The position numbers and the translations under genes are program-made. DNA of 64,000 bases, from NCBI GenBank assembly GCA_037893225.1, contig JAZGUH010000322.1, positions 806,001 to 870,000 of the forward strand, in the 5' to 3' direction. Below are positions 21,709 to 31,777 of this stretch, piece by piece; position 1 is the first letter of the stretch, and every line of letters starts with the position of its first letter. The DNA comes from Hippasteria phrygiana. Its lineage: Eukaryota; Echinodermata; Asteroidea; Valvatida; Goniasteridae. Under the pieces are notes generated by a model. That model did no database searches. It was not told the DNA's origin and worked only from the letters and a program-made list of their open reading frames with translations.

Positions 21709-22547
21709 CTAATAGGGCCACCTACGAGGAATTCCTGGTCAGCGCCACCTTCATGTGGCTTCACGTCTCAACCCGTGCTGCATGCTGTGCGCCCGGGATT
21801 GAAGCTGCCTGTCGTTCAATATCCTCGGAGACCGGTGTCAACTTAACCGCGCCACGCGATACGATGTCTGAATGTTTTCTGAATGTTCCTGGGTGTGCAT
21901 ACTGCGACATTGCCTTCGAACACTGACAATTTGTGCGGACGTACATCACACAAATGAACTTTGAATTTTGTTTTGCTTAGTGATGTGACAGTTATAGAGT
22001 ACAATGTTGTAAGTCTATTTAACTTGTTTGCATATTATTTCAAGTCTGGATACCTCGCTCAGATTGCAATGCCCCTGCTCAGCAACATTCTATACACTCT
22101 CAACCAAAATAATGCGCTCGAATTGCCATTTATAATGGGAAGGTTTAGATGCACGTTAGGTGCATGAGGACAAACGTGAGCGGGAACGCAAAATGTTGGC
22201 GTACGTTTTGCGCGTATACTCGCGTACGCGTGGAACTCACGTATACGTCAAATACGTGAGAAACGTTTAGTTCACGTCTGCGTTTCGGACATTATAATGA
22301 CTATTTTCTTCATAGAATGTTAGCTCAATAATTATCAGTGAAGATGGATTTTGTCATCAAATATCGGTTCACACGATGCACGATGCTCGCTGAGATGCAC
22401 GACATAAAGCCATCTTATACCCTTGTGGTTGTAAAGCTTTGTTGTGCTGAGAAAAGATGTCCTGTGCGCTTTTTCCTATTTATTTGTAGTGTCACAAGCT
22501 TATTGTTTATTTTATTCTTTTCTCCATAGTTCAGACTTTATACTGAT

Positions 22548-22553
22548 AATAAA
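22548..22553 (+). terminator. Poly(A) signal, lectin gene copy 2
   Basis: AATAAA in the same context as at 11941-11946. Confidence 0.5.
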
Positions 22554-22611
22554 ATCCGAAACGTAATACAGAGGCTGCATCAGTTCTGTTAATCCTATAG
22601 TTTCGTATAAG

Positions 22612-22615
22612 TTAA
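22612..22615. other. Empty TTAA target site
   Basis: Block B reads ATAAGTTAACATCT where block A has TTAA, the 946-bp Kolobok-type element, then TTAA again. This is the unoccupied allele of the insertion at 12007-12952. Confidence 0.9.
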
Positions 22616-23187
22616 CATCTATTTTAATGTCCTTATCGGAAAATGACCCTAATTTTATACATTAAATATGACGAAAGATTTATTTCTCAAACTACCAACT
22701 TCAAAAGACTAATTTCTGCATCATTTTGTTTGCTCACGTTCAGAAACTGACGTGACGTGCAACTAAACGATTTTTGCGCGATTTTTACGCCCGTGTATAT
22801 TACGGCTTGGACCGCGCGTGAAAAAACCCAACGCTCACGTTGACGTTCACGTAAGACGTGCAACTAAACCTCCCTATTGTAATTGATCGCAAAAAGTCTC
22901 CCAAATATCACAGAAAGCATGGCAATTAAGATTAGTGAAAACTAATACCCAGAGATGAATGAATCACTGAGCATCTGTTACTGAACCAGATTTTTCTGCG
23001 GCAGAACACTTTTTAAAGTAGGGGGCCAATGGCCCCCCTGCCCACCCCAATATCTTTTTATCGCTTGGCCTCTGGCCATAATCCTGACCATGAGTGGCAA
23101 GACGGTGGAATGTCCCCCACTTTTAGAAAATAGAATACAAATACTACATGGTTAGAGGGGAAATAGGGCAATCTATTTTTCCCGGTT

Positions 23188-23247
23188 ACTGGCTACAGGC
23201 CTACCACCCCGAACCCGGAGGGTAAGTGGTGGTAGGCCTGTAGCCAA
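23188..23247. repeat. Hairpin, block B copy
   Basis: Same structure as 13530-13590, with mismatches in the right arm (AGTGGTGGTAGGCCTGTAGCCAAT). Confidence 0.85.
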
Positions 23248-23282
23248 TGCCGAGGGAAACATGGATGCTCTATATACTCCGA

Positions 23283-23397
23283 CACAAACCGTATTATTTG
23301 TTTTACTGCACATTCTGAATATCTTTTCTGCTTTTGTGAATTAGCATAAAACTTGCCCAGCAATTCGTCCATTCCGTGTCTGACAGCGCATCCAATG
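23283..23397 (-). pseudogene. Crypton/DUF3504-like fragment, block B
   Basis: Copy of the block A fragment on the minus strand. A one-base deletion relative to block A (TCCATTCC versus TCCAGTTCC) breaks the frame in the ELDELL region. Confidence 0.4.
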
Positions 23398-24146
23398 TTT
23401 TAAAATACGTACGTGATTGGATTTTGACTCCGGGGGATGAGGTTGTAGGGAAAACAGTAAAAAATAACACCCCGGGAGATAGGCCTTTTTCGAAACAGCT
23501 AAAAAAAATTTGGTTGCGTCATTCTTGACTGACCAATGAATTGGTACCATTAGCTCATGAATATTTAGAAGATGTAATAATAGAAATTGATGCAATATAC
23601 TGTGCACACATACCAAAGTGTGTAAACACCGGCAATCGCAGACCTCCCATTGTTCCTCTTTTGTTTATACTCTAACTTTTTCGGAAGGCCTCCCATATGT
23701 TTTGTACACGATTTTCAATCGTGGACCTTGACTCAATCGTGGACCCTATTGTCCTCTTTGTTAAAGGTCTACGGTTTGAATAGCTATACAAACTCACACA
23801 TACTCAGTTAAACAGCTTCAATTGGGGACCTCCTTTTGTCCTCCTATTGTTCATCTTTAACTTTTTAGCAAGGACCCTCATTGGTTTTGTAAACGGTTTT
23901 CAAACGGGGACCTCTCTCCACCGGGGACCCTATTGCCCTCCATTGATTGCCAAACACACACATAGTAAGGCCCCATCCCCGCACTAAGTCTCCACGGCTG
24001 ATGCCGACGATTGGTTTACTGGCAACCTTCACAATCAGATACTTCAAATGAACCATGTTGAAATTGACAATCTATGTGCTTTGTGTTATTTGTCTGCACT
24101 GTTAAGTTACCATGACAACAAATTTTGTTTGATGAGAGACAGCAAT

Positions 24147-24327
24147 CAAATAGGACTGTTATTGCCTGGACTCGGTAATAAACGAGCAAAATTGGTGTGC
24201 ATCGTCGTGGGTCTACCTTGAAGTTAAATAGACAATAGAATAGGACTGTTATTGCCTGCATGGACTCGGTAATAAACGAGCAAAATTGGTGCGCATCGTC
24301 GTGGGTCTACCTTGAAGTTAAATAGAC
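24147..24327 (+). repeat. Tandem duplication of ~90 bp
   Basis: A unit from AATAGGACTGTTATTGCCTG to GAAGTTAAATAGACA occurs twice here, but once in block A (about 14620-14703) and once in block C (about 25743-25828). Confidence 0.85.
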
Positions 24328-24616
24328 ACAACAAGCAGTAACGTTAAACCGTGTGTTTACCTCGTTGAATTCGTGTAGCCAGGCAGGGGCGGTGTGGTAT
24401 CACATCAAGGCAACTTAAAAAACACAAAGTTTTCTTCAAACCCTAAATAAGTATCGCATTTCCCTCCTAAAAGTTGGATGGGGAGAATTGGTCGCACATT
24501 TTAAAATTAAGTATTTAAGTACATGTATCTGTTTCAGTATACGCTTAACAAAAGCACAGCACCGTATTAATTTTAAAGTACATTGTATCATTTGATTGCT
24601 CCAGCTTGGAGAATTT

Positions 24617-26130
24617 ACTGGCTACATGCCTACCACCCCGAACCCGGAGGGTGAGGGGAGGCCTGTAGCCAGTACAGAGGGAAACGTAGATGCTCTATCT
24701 CCCCCGACACAAACCAGGTAGTATTTGTTTTACTGCACCTTCTGAATATCTTTTCTGCTTTCGTGAATTAGCATAAAACTTGCCCAGCAATTCGTCCAGT
24801 TCCGTGTCTGACAGCGCATCCGATGTTTTAAAATACGTACGTGATTGGATTTTGACTCCGGGGATGAGGTTGTAGGGAAAATGTATTAAAATACGCACAT
24901 GATTGGATTTTGACTCCGTGTGTTTACCTCGTTGAATTCGTGTAGCCAGGCAGGGGCGGTGTGGTATCACATCAAGGCAACTTCAAAAACACAAAGTTTT
25001 CTTCAAACCCTAAATTAGTATCGCATTTCCCTCCTAAAAGTTGGATGAGGTTGTAGGGAAAACAGTAAAAAATAACACCCCGAGAGATAGGACTTTTTCA
25101 AAACAGCTAAATTTGTTTTGGTTGCGTCATTCTTGACTGACCAATGAATTGGTACCATTAGCTAATGAATATTTAGAAGATGTAATAATAGAAATTGATG
25201 CAATATACTGTGCACACACACCAAAGTGTGTAAACACCGGCAATCGCAGACCTCCCATTGTTCCTCTTTTTTTCGGAAGGCCTCCCATATGTTTTGTACA
25301 CGATTTTCAATCGTGGACCTTGACTCAATCGTGGACCCTATTGTCCTCTTTGTTAAAGGTCACTACGGTTTGAATAGCTATACAAACTCACACATACTCA
25401 GTTAAACAGCTTCAATTGGGGACCTCCTTTTGTCCTCCTATTGTTCATCTTTAACTTTTTAGCAAGGACCCTCATTGGTTTTGTAAACGGTTTTCAAACG
25501 GGGACCTCTCTCCACCGGGGACCCTATTGCCCTCCATTGATTGCCAAACACACACATAGTAAGGCCCTATCCCCGCACTAAGTCTCCACGGCTGATGCCG
25601 ACGATTGGTTTACTGGCAACCTTCACAATCAGATACTTCAAGTGAACCATGTTGAAATTGACAATCTATGTGCTTTGTGTAATTTGTCTGCACTGTTAAG
25701 TTACCATGACAACAAATTTTGTTTGATGAGAGACAGCAATCAAATAGGACTGTTATTGCCTGGACTCGGTAATAAACGAGCAAAATTGGTGTGCATCGTC
25801 GTGGGTCTACCTTGAAGTTAAATAGACAGAACAAGCAGTAACGTTACACCGTGTGTTTACCTCGTTGTAGCCAGGCAGGGGCGGTGTGGTATCACATCAA
25901 GGCAACTTCAAAAACACAAAGTTTTCTTCAAACCCTAAATATGTATCGCATTTCCCTCCTAAAAGTTGGATGGGGAGAATTGGTCGCACATTTAAAATTA
26001 AGTATTTAAGTAAATGTATCTGTTTTAGTATACGCTTAACAAAAGCACAGCACCGTATTAATTTTAAAGCATACATTGTATCATTTAATTGCTCCAGCTT
26101 GGAGAATTTATGCACTAGTTTATTTCAAAT
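24617..26130 (+). repeat. Segmental duplication block C (partial)
   Basis: Third copy of the 3' part of the block, starting exactly at the hairpin and running to TTTATGCACTAGTTTA. It lacks the lectin gene. An internal segment (24893-25048) is a patch from the GTGTGTTTACCTCGTTGAAT region of the same unit, so a second rearrangement has shuffled it. Confidence 0.85.
24728..24832 (-). pseudogene. Crypton/DUF3504-like fragment, block C
   Basis: Minus-strand copy of the ELDELLGKFYA segment, frame intact over about 35 codons and then diverging. Confidence 0.4.
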
Positions 26131-27040
26131 GATTTACCTAAGTCGTTTCGTAAAATGTTTATCTTAGAGCCTGTTTGTTTCACACAGATCGGGAGGTGAT
26201 CCAGAGCAGGACGAAAACAAACATGATCGCGAATCCTTTAGGGCGCCCTCTCGCTATATGTTGCATGCTGGGAGAATTTGTACCAAGCGACAAATCATCG
26301 TCTGCTTCAGATTTTGCAAGCGGAAGGATTTATGATAAACTATCTAGTATTTCCAGAAAAAGTAAATAAATCGTACATAGCTTTAATAACAAAAATACAT
26401 TGTAAAAGAAGTATGACTAAATACTGTCACACAAGTTCATTAAATGCTTCAAATCTACGAAAGAATTTCCCTATGTACGTTATTTTTAATCTCTAAAACA
26501 TTTCAGGTCATAAATTATGGAATTCCCTGAACAGCAATTTTTAAAAGCTCAAAAGTGTCAATGTTCTTAACAAAAACACTAACACTTTATCTTCTTGAAA
26601 AATGTGAAAATGAATTAGACTGCTGCAAACGATTGACCTGGAATATACAAATCAACAAAATTAGCTGGCCTGACGTTTCGAACTTAAGCAAGTTCTTTCT
26701 CAAGTTTGTAACGTTAGGCCAGCTTTTTTGAAAAATGCATACTGTGATGATTGATTTTTGTAATTGTGTATATTTATCTACACAGCCTTGCAATTATCAC
26801 ATTCGGATTGCAACTTTCATGTCTCTTAGGCACTGTTGATGTTATGCAAACTATGCACAGCATAATAGTGAAGATATTTTGTGACAAACCATTTTAGAAA
26901 TGTTCACTGTAAACCTCAGAAATTTCTGAACTGCTGTTGCTATAGAGTCAATACCGCGATACCTAGGCCTATTTCAGCCGCATTTTAGGCCCTTTCAGCA
27001 GGTTTCGAGTGTTGCATTAAATTTAGTGTGACCACGCGGC
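26131..27040. other. Unassigned sequence with one small hairpin
   Basis: An imperfect inverted pair around TGGCCTGACGTTTCG (26669-26722) is the only structure found. The GACGTTTCG phrase is common near ends of some retroelements, but no coding remnant supports that here. Confidence 0.35.
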
Positions 27041-27602
27041 ACGCTTGTGTGGTGCGGACCTCCTATTGCCCCTCTTTTGTTTGTACTTTTTTGGAAGGCC
27101 TCCCATGTTTACCCGATTTTCAATAGTGGACGTCCGGTCAATCGTGGACCCTTTGTCTATGCCCTTACCCTTTTGTCCCTAGTCCACGATTGCCGGTATT
27201 TACACACGCAGATATTTTTGTTAGAATACATGAAATAAACAAAACTCTTCATTAGGCAGGCGCGCGGATCCGGGAGGGGGGGGGGGGCGTCGAAACCCCC
27301 CCCCCCCCCCCCCCCCCTGCTCGTTGCCAATTTTTTTGTTTTGCTTGTAGGGGCCTATATACGCCTAAAGTTGCAAACCAGAAAAGCAGAGGTCTTATTT
27401 TGCCTATGGGTAAGAACAAAACAAAGAGGTTAAATGGCGCCACCAACCGTGAGAAAGTGTGTCAGCCCCCCGCCCCCCACTTGTAATTTTTTTTTCGCAG
27501 ACGAAACATTTTGGGAGTTACCTTTCTGGGCAAATTTCAGAATCGCCGCTGATAGGCCGTCCCTTTTTATTTCTTTGGTTCTCATTTCCGACTGAAAAAG
27601 GG

Positions 27603-28110
27603 ACATCACAAATCGCAGATTTCTTTGCAGATATTTGCGATGTCACACATTTTATCGCACATTCTTCGCAGATTTCTGCGATGTCGCACATTTTATCGCA
27701 CACTTTCTTTGCAGATATCTGCGTTGTTGCACATATCGCATTATTGTTTTCCGTTATTTGCGATGTTGCACATTTCTTTGCAGACATTTGTGATATCGCA
27801 AAAAGAGTCTGTGCAGATTGCTTTGCAGATATTTGCGATGTCGCACGATTTTGTCTCACACAAATGCACCTATATGGGGTACCTCTATTGTAGACTTTAA
27901 TTTCCTTCTTCTCCTTTGTCGATCCCTACTGAAATCTCAAACTCCACAGCGTTAACTTTTTTAGGGTACCTGGATTTCTAAAGACTCCATCCTGGGGTAT
28001 CATTGTCCCCATTGTTACCCTTTCTTCTCGGTACCCGTAAGATGACTAATAGGAACACATTTCATTTTGCGATGTCGCACATTTTATCGCACTTTGCTTT
28101 GCAGATTTCT
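27603..28110. repeat. Degenerate ~40-bp GCGATGTCGCACATTTTATC repeat
   Basis: Units containing TTTGCAGATATTTGCGATGT and CACATTTTATCGCACA recur from 27603 to about 27865 and once more at 28066-28110. About 200 bp of unrelated sequence lies between the two parts. Confidence 0.8.
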
Positions 28111-28482
28111 TAGTTCATGGTTCAACGCGCGCGTCGCATCACTCGAGCTGGCGGGTGATTCCAGCATAGAGCAAGGAATAGAGGAATCCCACAACGACGA
28201 GTTTAGCGCCGATCTGCGCACTTCCGCGTTTGAAAACGAGGATCTCAATGTCACAGTAAACAACTGTATGCTGATCGTGCGCCTGCGCTTCCTTTTATGG
28301 CCTGATAAATTCATGCATGAATGAATGTGCTGAAAAGACTTTTGTTTGCCACTGACACTCTCGCTTTCAACCCGGAAGTGCGCAGAAGGGGCTAATGTAA
28401 AATTCCTCTATGGAGCAGCCGCCATATATTACCACTCGTGGAACATCCATAAATCATTGCTGCCTAGGGCGCCCCAGACTGG

Positions 28483-28538
28483 CACGAAAAAAGACCAGCG
28501 CTCGGGGCTTCGCCACTCGCACTAGTCTTTTTTTCGTG
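28483..28538. repeat. Stem-loop beside the GCGTGAC array
   Basis: CACGAAAAAAGAC (28483-28495) is inverted as GTCTTTTTTTCGTG (28525-28538). It abuts the tandem array through CCGGGGCGC. Confidence 0.6.
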
Positions 28539-28556
28539 ACAGCATATATCCGGGGC

Positions 28557-28696
28557 GCGTGACGCGTGACGCGTGACGCGTGACGCGTGACGCGTGACGC
28601 GTGACGCGTGACGCGTGACGCGTGACGCGTGACGCGTGACGCGTGACGCGTGACGCGTGACGCGTGACGCGTGACGCGTGACGCGTGACGCGTGAC
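28557..28696. repeat. (GCGTGAC)20 heptamer array
   Basis: Twenty perfect GCGTGAC units. Each junction makes ACGCGT, and every unit carries two CpG. ORFs across it are artefacts (HASRVTR on the minus strand). A GCGCGCCTTGACTAAAGGCT segment just right of it recurs near 58030. Confidence 0.95.
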
Positions 28697-28756
28697 GCGT
28701 CACGAGTCCGGGTAGCCACGCGCGCCTTGACTAAAGGCTAGTATGGGTGTACATGG

Positions 28757-31700
28757 TACCGGAATACAAAGCAGAATTAAAGTAAAAAAGGATTGGAACA
28801 TTTAAAAAAAAAAAACGGAATGTATTTTTGAAAATCGAACGTGTTTTTAAATCTAATGCATTTAAAAAAACAACGTATTTTTAAACATCGAACGTGTTTT
28901 TTTACCACCCGAATGCATTTTCCAAAACCCAATGAAATTTTACAGACCGAACATCCTTCTGATTCGAATGCTTTTCCAAACACCATGAAATTTCACAAAC
29001 CTAACATGTTTTTACGATTCGAATGCATTTTCCAAAACCGAATACAAACCTGACACGTCCTCACGAATCGAATGTAATTTTTCTCGACATAAAACACTTA
29101 GCCGCAGGTTTTGATTTAGGCACATGTATTTCATCCGATATCTCATTGCCTCCGAATTTTAAAAGCATTCGATCTTTTTGACAGTGTTCGGCCCGGGTTT
29201 TGCCCAGTATCCGAATTATACCCGAACCTTTCTTTGATTCGGATGTAGTCTTGGCCCAAAACGTTAGGCAATCTTTGCATGGCGACCTGTCGGAAGCGAT
29301 CCAGCCCGCGATTCAGCCCGCGATTTAGCCCACGGTTCACTCTGCGATTCATCCCACGATTCACCCCGCGATTCGCAACGGGGCTAGTCTTGGTTCAAGA
29401 CGTTGTTACGTATATACGCGATAACCGGCCGCCGCGAGAGGGCGTTATCACGACAAACTATAATAGCCACGAACCGCCAGTAACAACGTCTTGGGAATTT
29501 CGTAAAATCTCCCCCCGAAAAATGGGGAAACTAGTGCGCATGCGTCAATTCTGTATGAAAATGAGGAACATATGAGCATATACGAAAAAGAGCTGCCATG
29601 AAGTTGCACAATAATCTGGTAGCTATCTATTACTACTGGCCGAAGGGCCAGGGGCGCTTGTTGTAAGTTCGCGCTCGAAGCCGGCCGACTACTATGCGCT
29701 AGCGCCCCTGCAGTGTTCACCGCTCGTGTTCGCATGCGACGTCTTGCAACGGTGACGATCGACGAGATGGAGATACGACGGGGAAGGTGCCGGGCGGGAC
29801 CGGGCAGGCAACCTGGGTGATGGTGTGTGATCTGCGGGAAATTACTTGTTACATGCAAGAAATACCTCTCCATTATATTAAACCATCGGGGCTCGGACAA
29901 CTCGACCGTTGGCCGACTCGACTCGAGACAACTCGACCGTTGAGACAACTCGACCGTCTTTGCGTCAAATGGGAAGACAAGTCGTCAGTGGACTCGTGGA
30001 GACACGTCTTCCGTTGAGACAAGTCGTCCGTTGAATTGAAGTCGATTTGGAAGTAGGGGAATCGCTAGGGTTTCTCGGCGGGGATTCGTCCAGCCTCAAA
30101 GCAAACATGAGCCTCAAATTTTTGTCGAGTTTCACCAGTGGAGAAAACCCGCAGGAGATCTAGAATGCATCTCAGTATCTTTGTAAACTGTGTGACAATC
30201 GAATCGAATCACCAGAGTACATCTCCGTTTTCCCGGCCGTAAAGACTATAGGGCCTCGTGACCTATTTGTTGTATTATTATCACGGCCTTTTTTTATTTT
30301 ATATCTAAATCAAATCACCCAACAAGGTCTCCTCAGCACCATTATAATATATTATATTCAGCCCCGTTAAGATTTTCTGTTTATTATATGTCTATCAATC
30401 ATTCCGAAACGTTTTAGTTCATTCCCCTCGGCCCTACCAAACAATCCAAATAGCACGGACCTCTCGCGCCGTAGTAGTCAGGGGGTTAGATCTATGCATA
30501 ATGCATTTATTTATGTATTATGCAAACTACATAATGCGCCCTCCAATCATTGGGCTAAGCGGTACGTGCGCACAACACGGCTTCTACGAAATTCTCAAGA
30601 CGTTGTTACTGCATGCACTGGCGGTTGTGGCTATTATAGTTTGTCGTGATAACGCCCTCTCGCGGCGGCCGGTTATCGCGTATATACGTAACAACGTCTT
30701 GAACCAAGACTACAACGGGGCCCGCGATTCGCCCGATAAGGGCAGCCGCATATTAAAAAAATTAGAACCAATGCAACAAAAGGAGTTTTTTTTTACGAAA
30801 TCGCCACTGGCATGTTCATTTGGTCAATAGAATAGATATCACCAAGCGATACATCTTACTTTTAGCATTGTTTTATAGGTTATATGTCAAAAAATAATTG
30901 CTCGTTTCGAGAGGGCCCCCTTTTAAAGATTTCTCCATTTTCTCGACACCGATTTCTCTCAGTTCAGACCAATAGCCTCCGTTTAAAAAAAAAAAAAGTG
31001 CTCGAACATATTTTGAAAAAAGGCACCGTTTTCAAGAATATCGGGAAATATGAATTTTTCATAATTCACGTGCGGCACACTTTTTTTCAAAGACGGTATT
31101 TCACACGAAACTGCAATTACCGCATTTCCAGATATTCTTGAAAACGGTACGTGCCTCTTTAAACGGCAAATTGGAACAGAACCCATTCTTGGAGTTGGAA
31201 TAAACCCTTGCTGGAATTAACTCTGAATCACGGGCTGTAGCTTCCGACAGGTCGCCATGCAAAGACTCGCCTAACGTCTTGGAATCAAAGAAAGATTCGG
31301 GTGTAATTCAGGTTCTCTGCAAAACCCGTGCCGAACACTGTCAAAAAGATCGAATGCTTTTAAAATTCGGAGGCAATATCGGATGAACCTAATTCAAAAC
31401 CTGCGGCTGTTTTATGTCGGAAAAATTACATTCGTGAGGACGTGTTAGGTTTGTGAAATTTCATTGGGTTTGGAAAAGCATTCGAATCATGAGGATGTTC
31501 GGCCTGTAAAATTTCATTGGGTTTTGAAAAATGCATTCGGGTGGTAAAAACACGTTCGATGTTTAAAAACACGTTCTTTAAAAGAATGCATTAGATTTAA
31601 AAACACGTTTGATTTTCAAAAATACATCCCGTTTTTCAAAAAATATGTTTCAATCTTTTTGACTTTAATCATGCTTTAATTATGTTTCGTACCGGTTCGG
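28757..31700. mobile_element. 2.9-kb foldback element upstream of GGA
   Basis: About 500 bp at the left (from ACCGGAATACAAAGC to the GGCGACCTGTCGGAAGC region near 29295) is inverted at about 31228-31700. Arms contain repeated phrases such as GAACGTGTTTTTAAA and CGAATGCATTTTCCAAAACC. Interior to the left arm is a 12-bp GCGATTCAGCCC tandem repeat (about 29298-29375), interrupted by the nested element 29385-30712. The right end lies roughly 35 bp before the GGA start codon. Confidence 0.82.
29385..30712. mobile_element. Nested DNA element with 9-bp target duplication
   Basis: Ends TAGTCTTGGTTCAAGACG / CGTCTTGAACCAAGACTA form an inverted repeat that extends with indels for about 130 bp. The element is flanked by perfect 9-bp direct repeats CAACGGGGC (29376-29384 and 30713-30721). 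Long terminal inverted repeats with 9-bp duplications are typical of Mutator-like elements. The interior has short tandem repeats (GAGACAACTCGACCGTT type, about 29895-30020) and no recognisable transposase, so it is probably nonautonomous. A related terminus occurs at about 15316. Confidence 0.8.
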
Positions 31701-31734
31701 ATGGAAGGACTGGATACCAGTCTACAAAAGCAAC

Positions 31735-31777
31735 ATGGCGTCCCTCGATGATAACGAAACGTTGGAGACGTTGCTGA
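31735..31777 (+). CDS. GGA exon 1 (start codon)
   Basis: ATGGCGTCCCTCGATGATAA encodes MASLDDNETLETLL; donor A|GTAAGT. The ATG sits within about 35 bp of the foldback element end, so the promoter and 5' UTR must lie largely in transposon-derived DNA. Confidence 0.9.

Larger units (their letters stand above)
20363..24616 (+). repeat. Segmental duplication block B
   Basis: Direct copy of block A from CTGACGCAGGTGAGTGG to the GGAGAATTT before the block C hairpin. It lacks the Kolobok insertion of block A and carries a private ~90-bp tandem duplication at 24147-24327. It starts immediately after the foldback element. Confidence 0.9.

Noticed and set aside
28464..28719. HASRVTR-repeat ORFs
   Set aside because: Artefact of the GCGTGAC heptamer array; length is set by the array.
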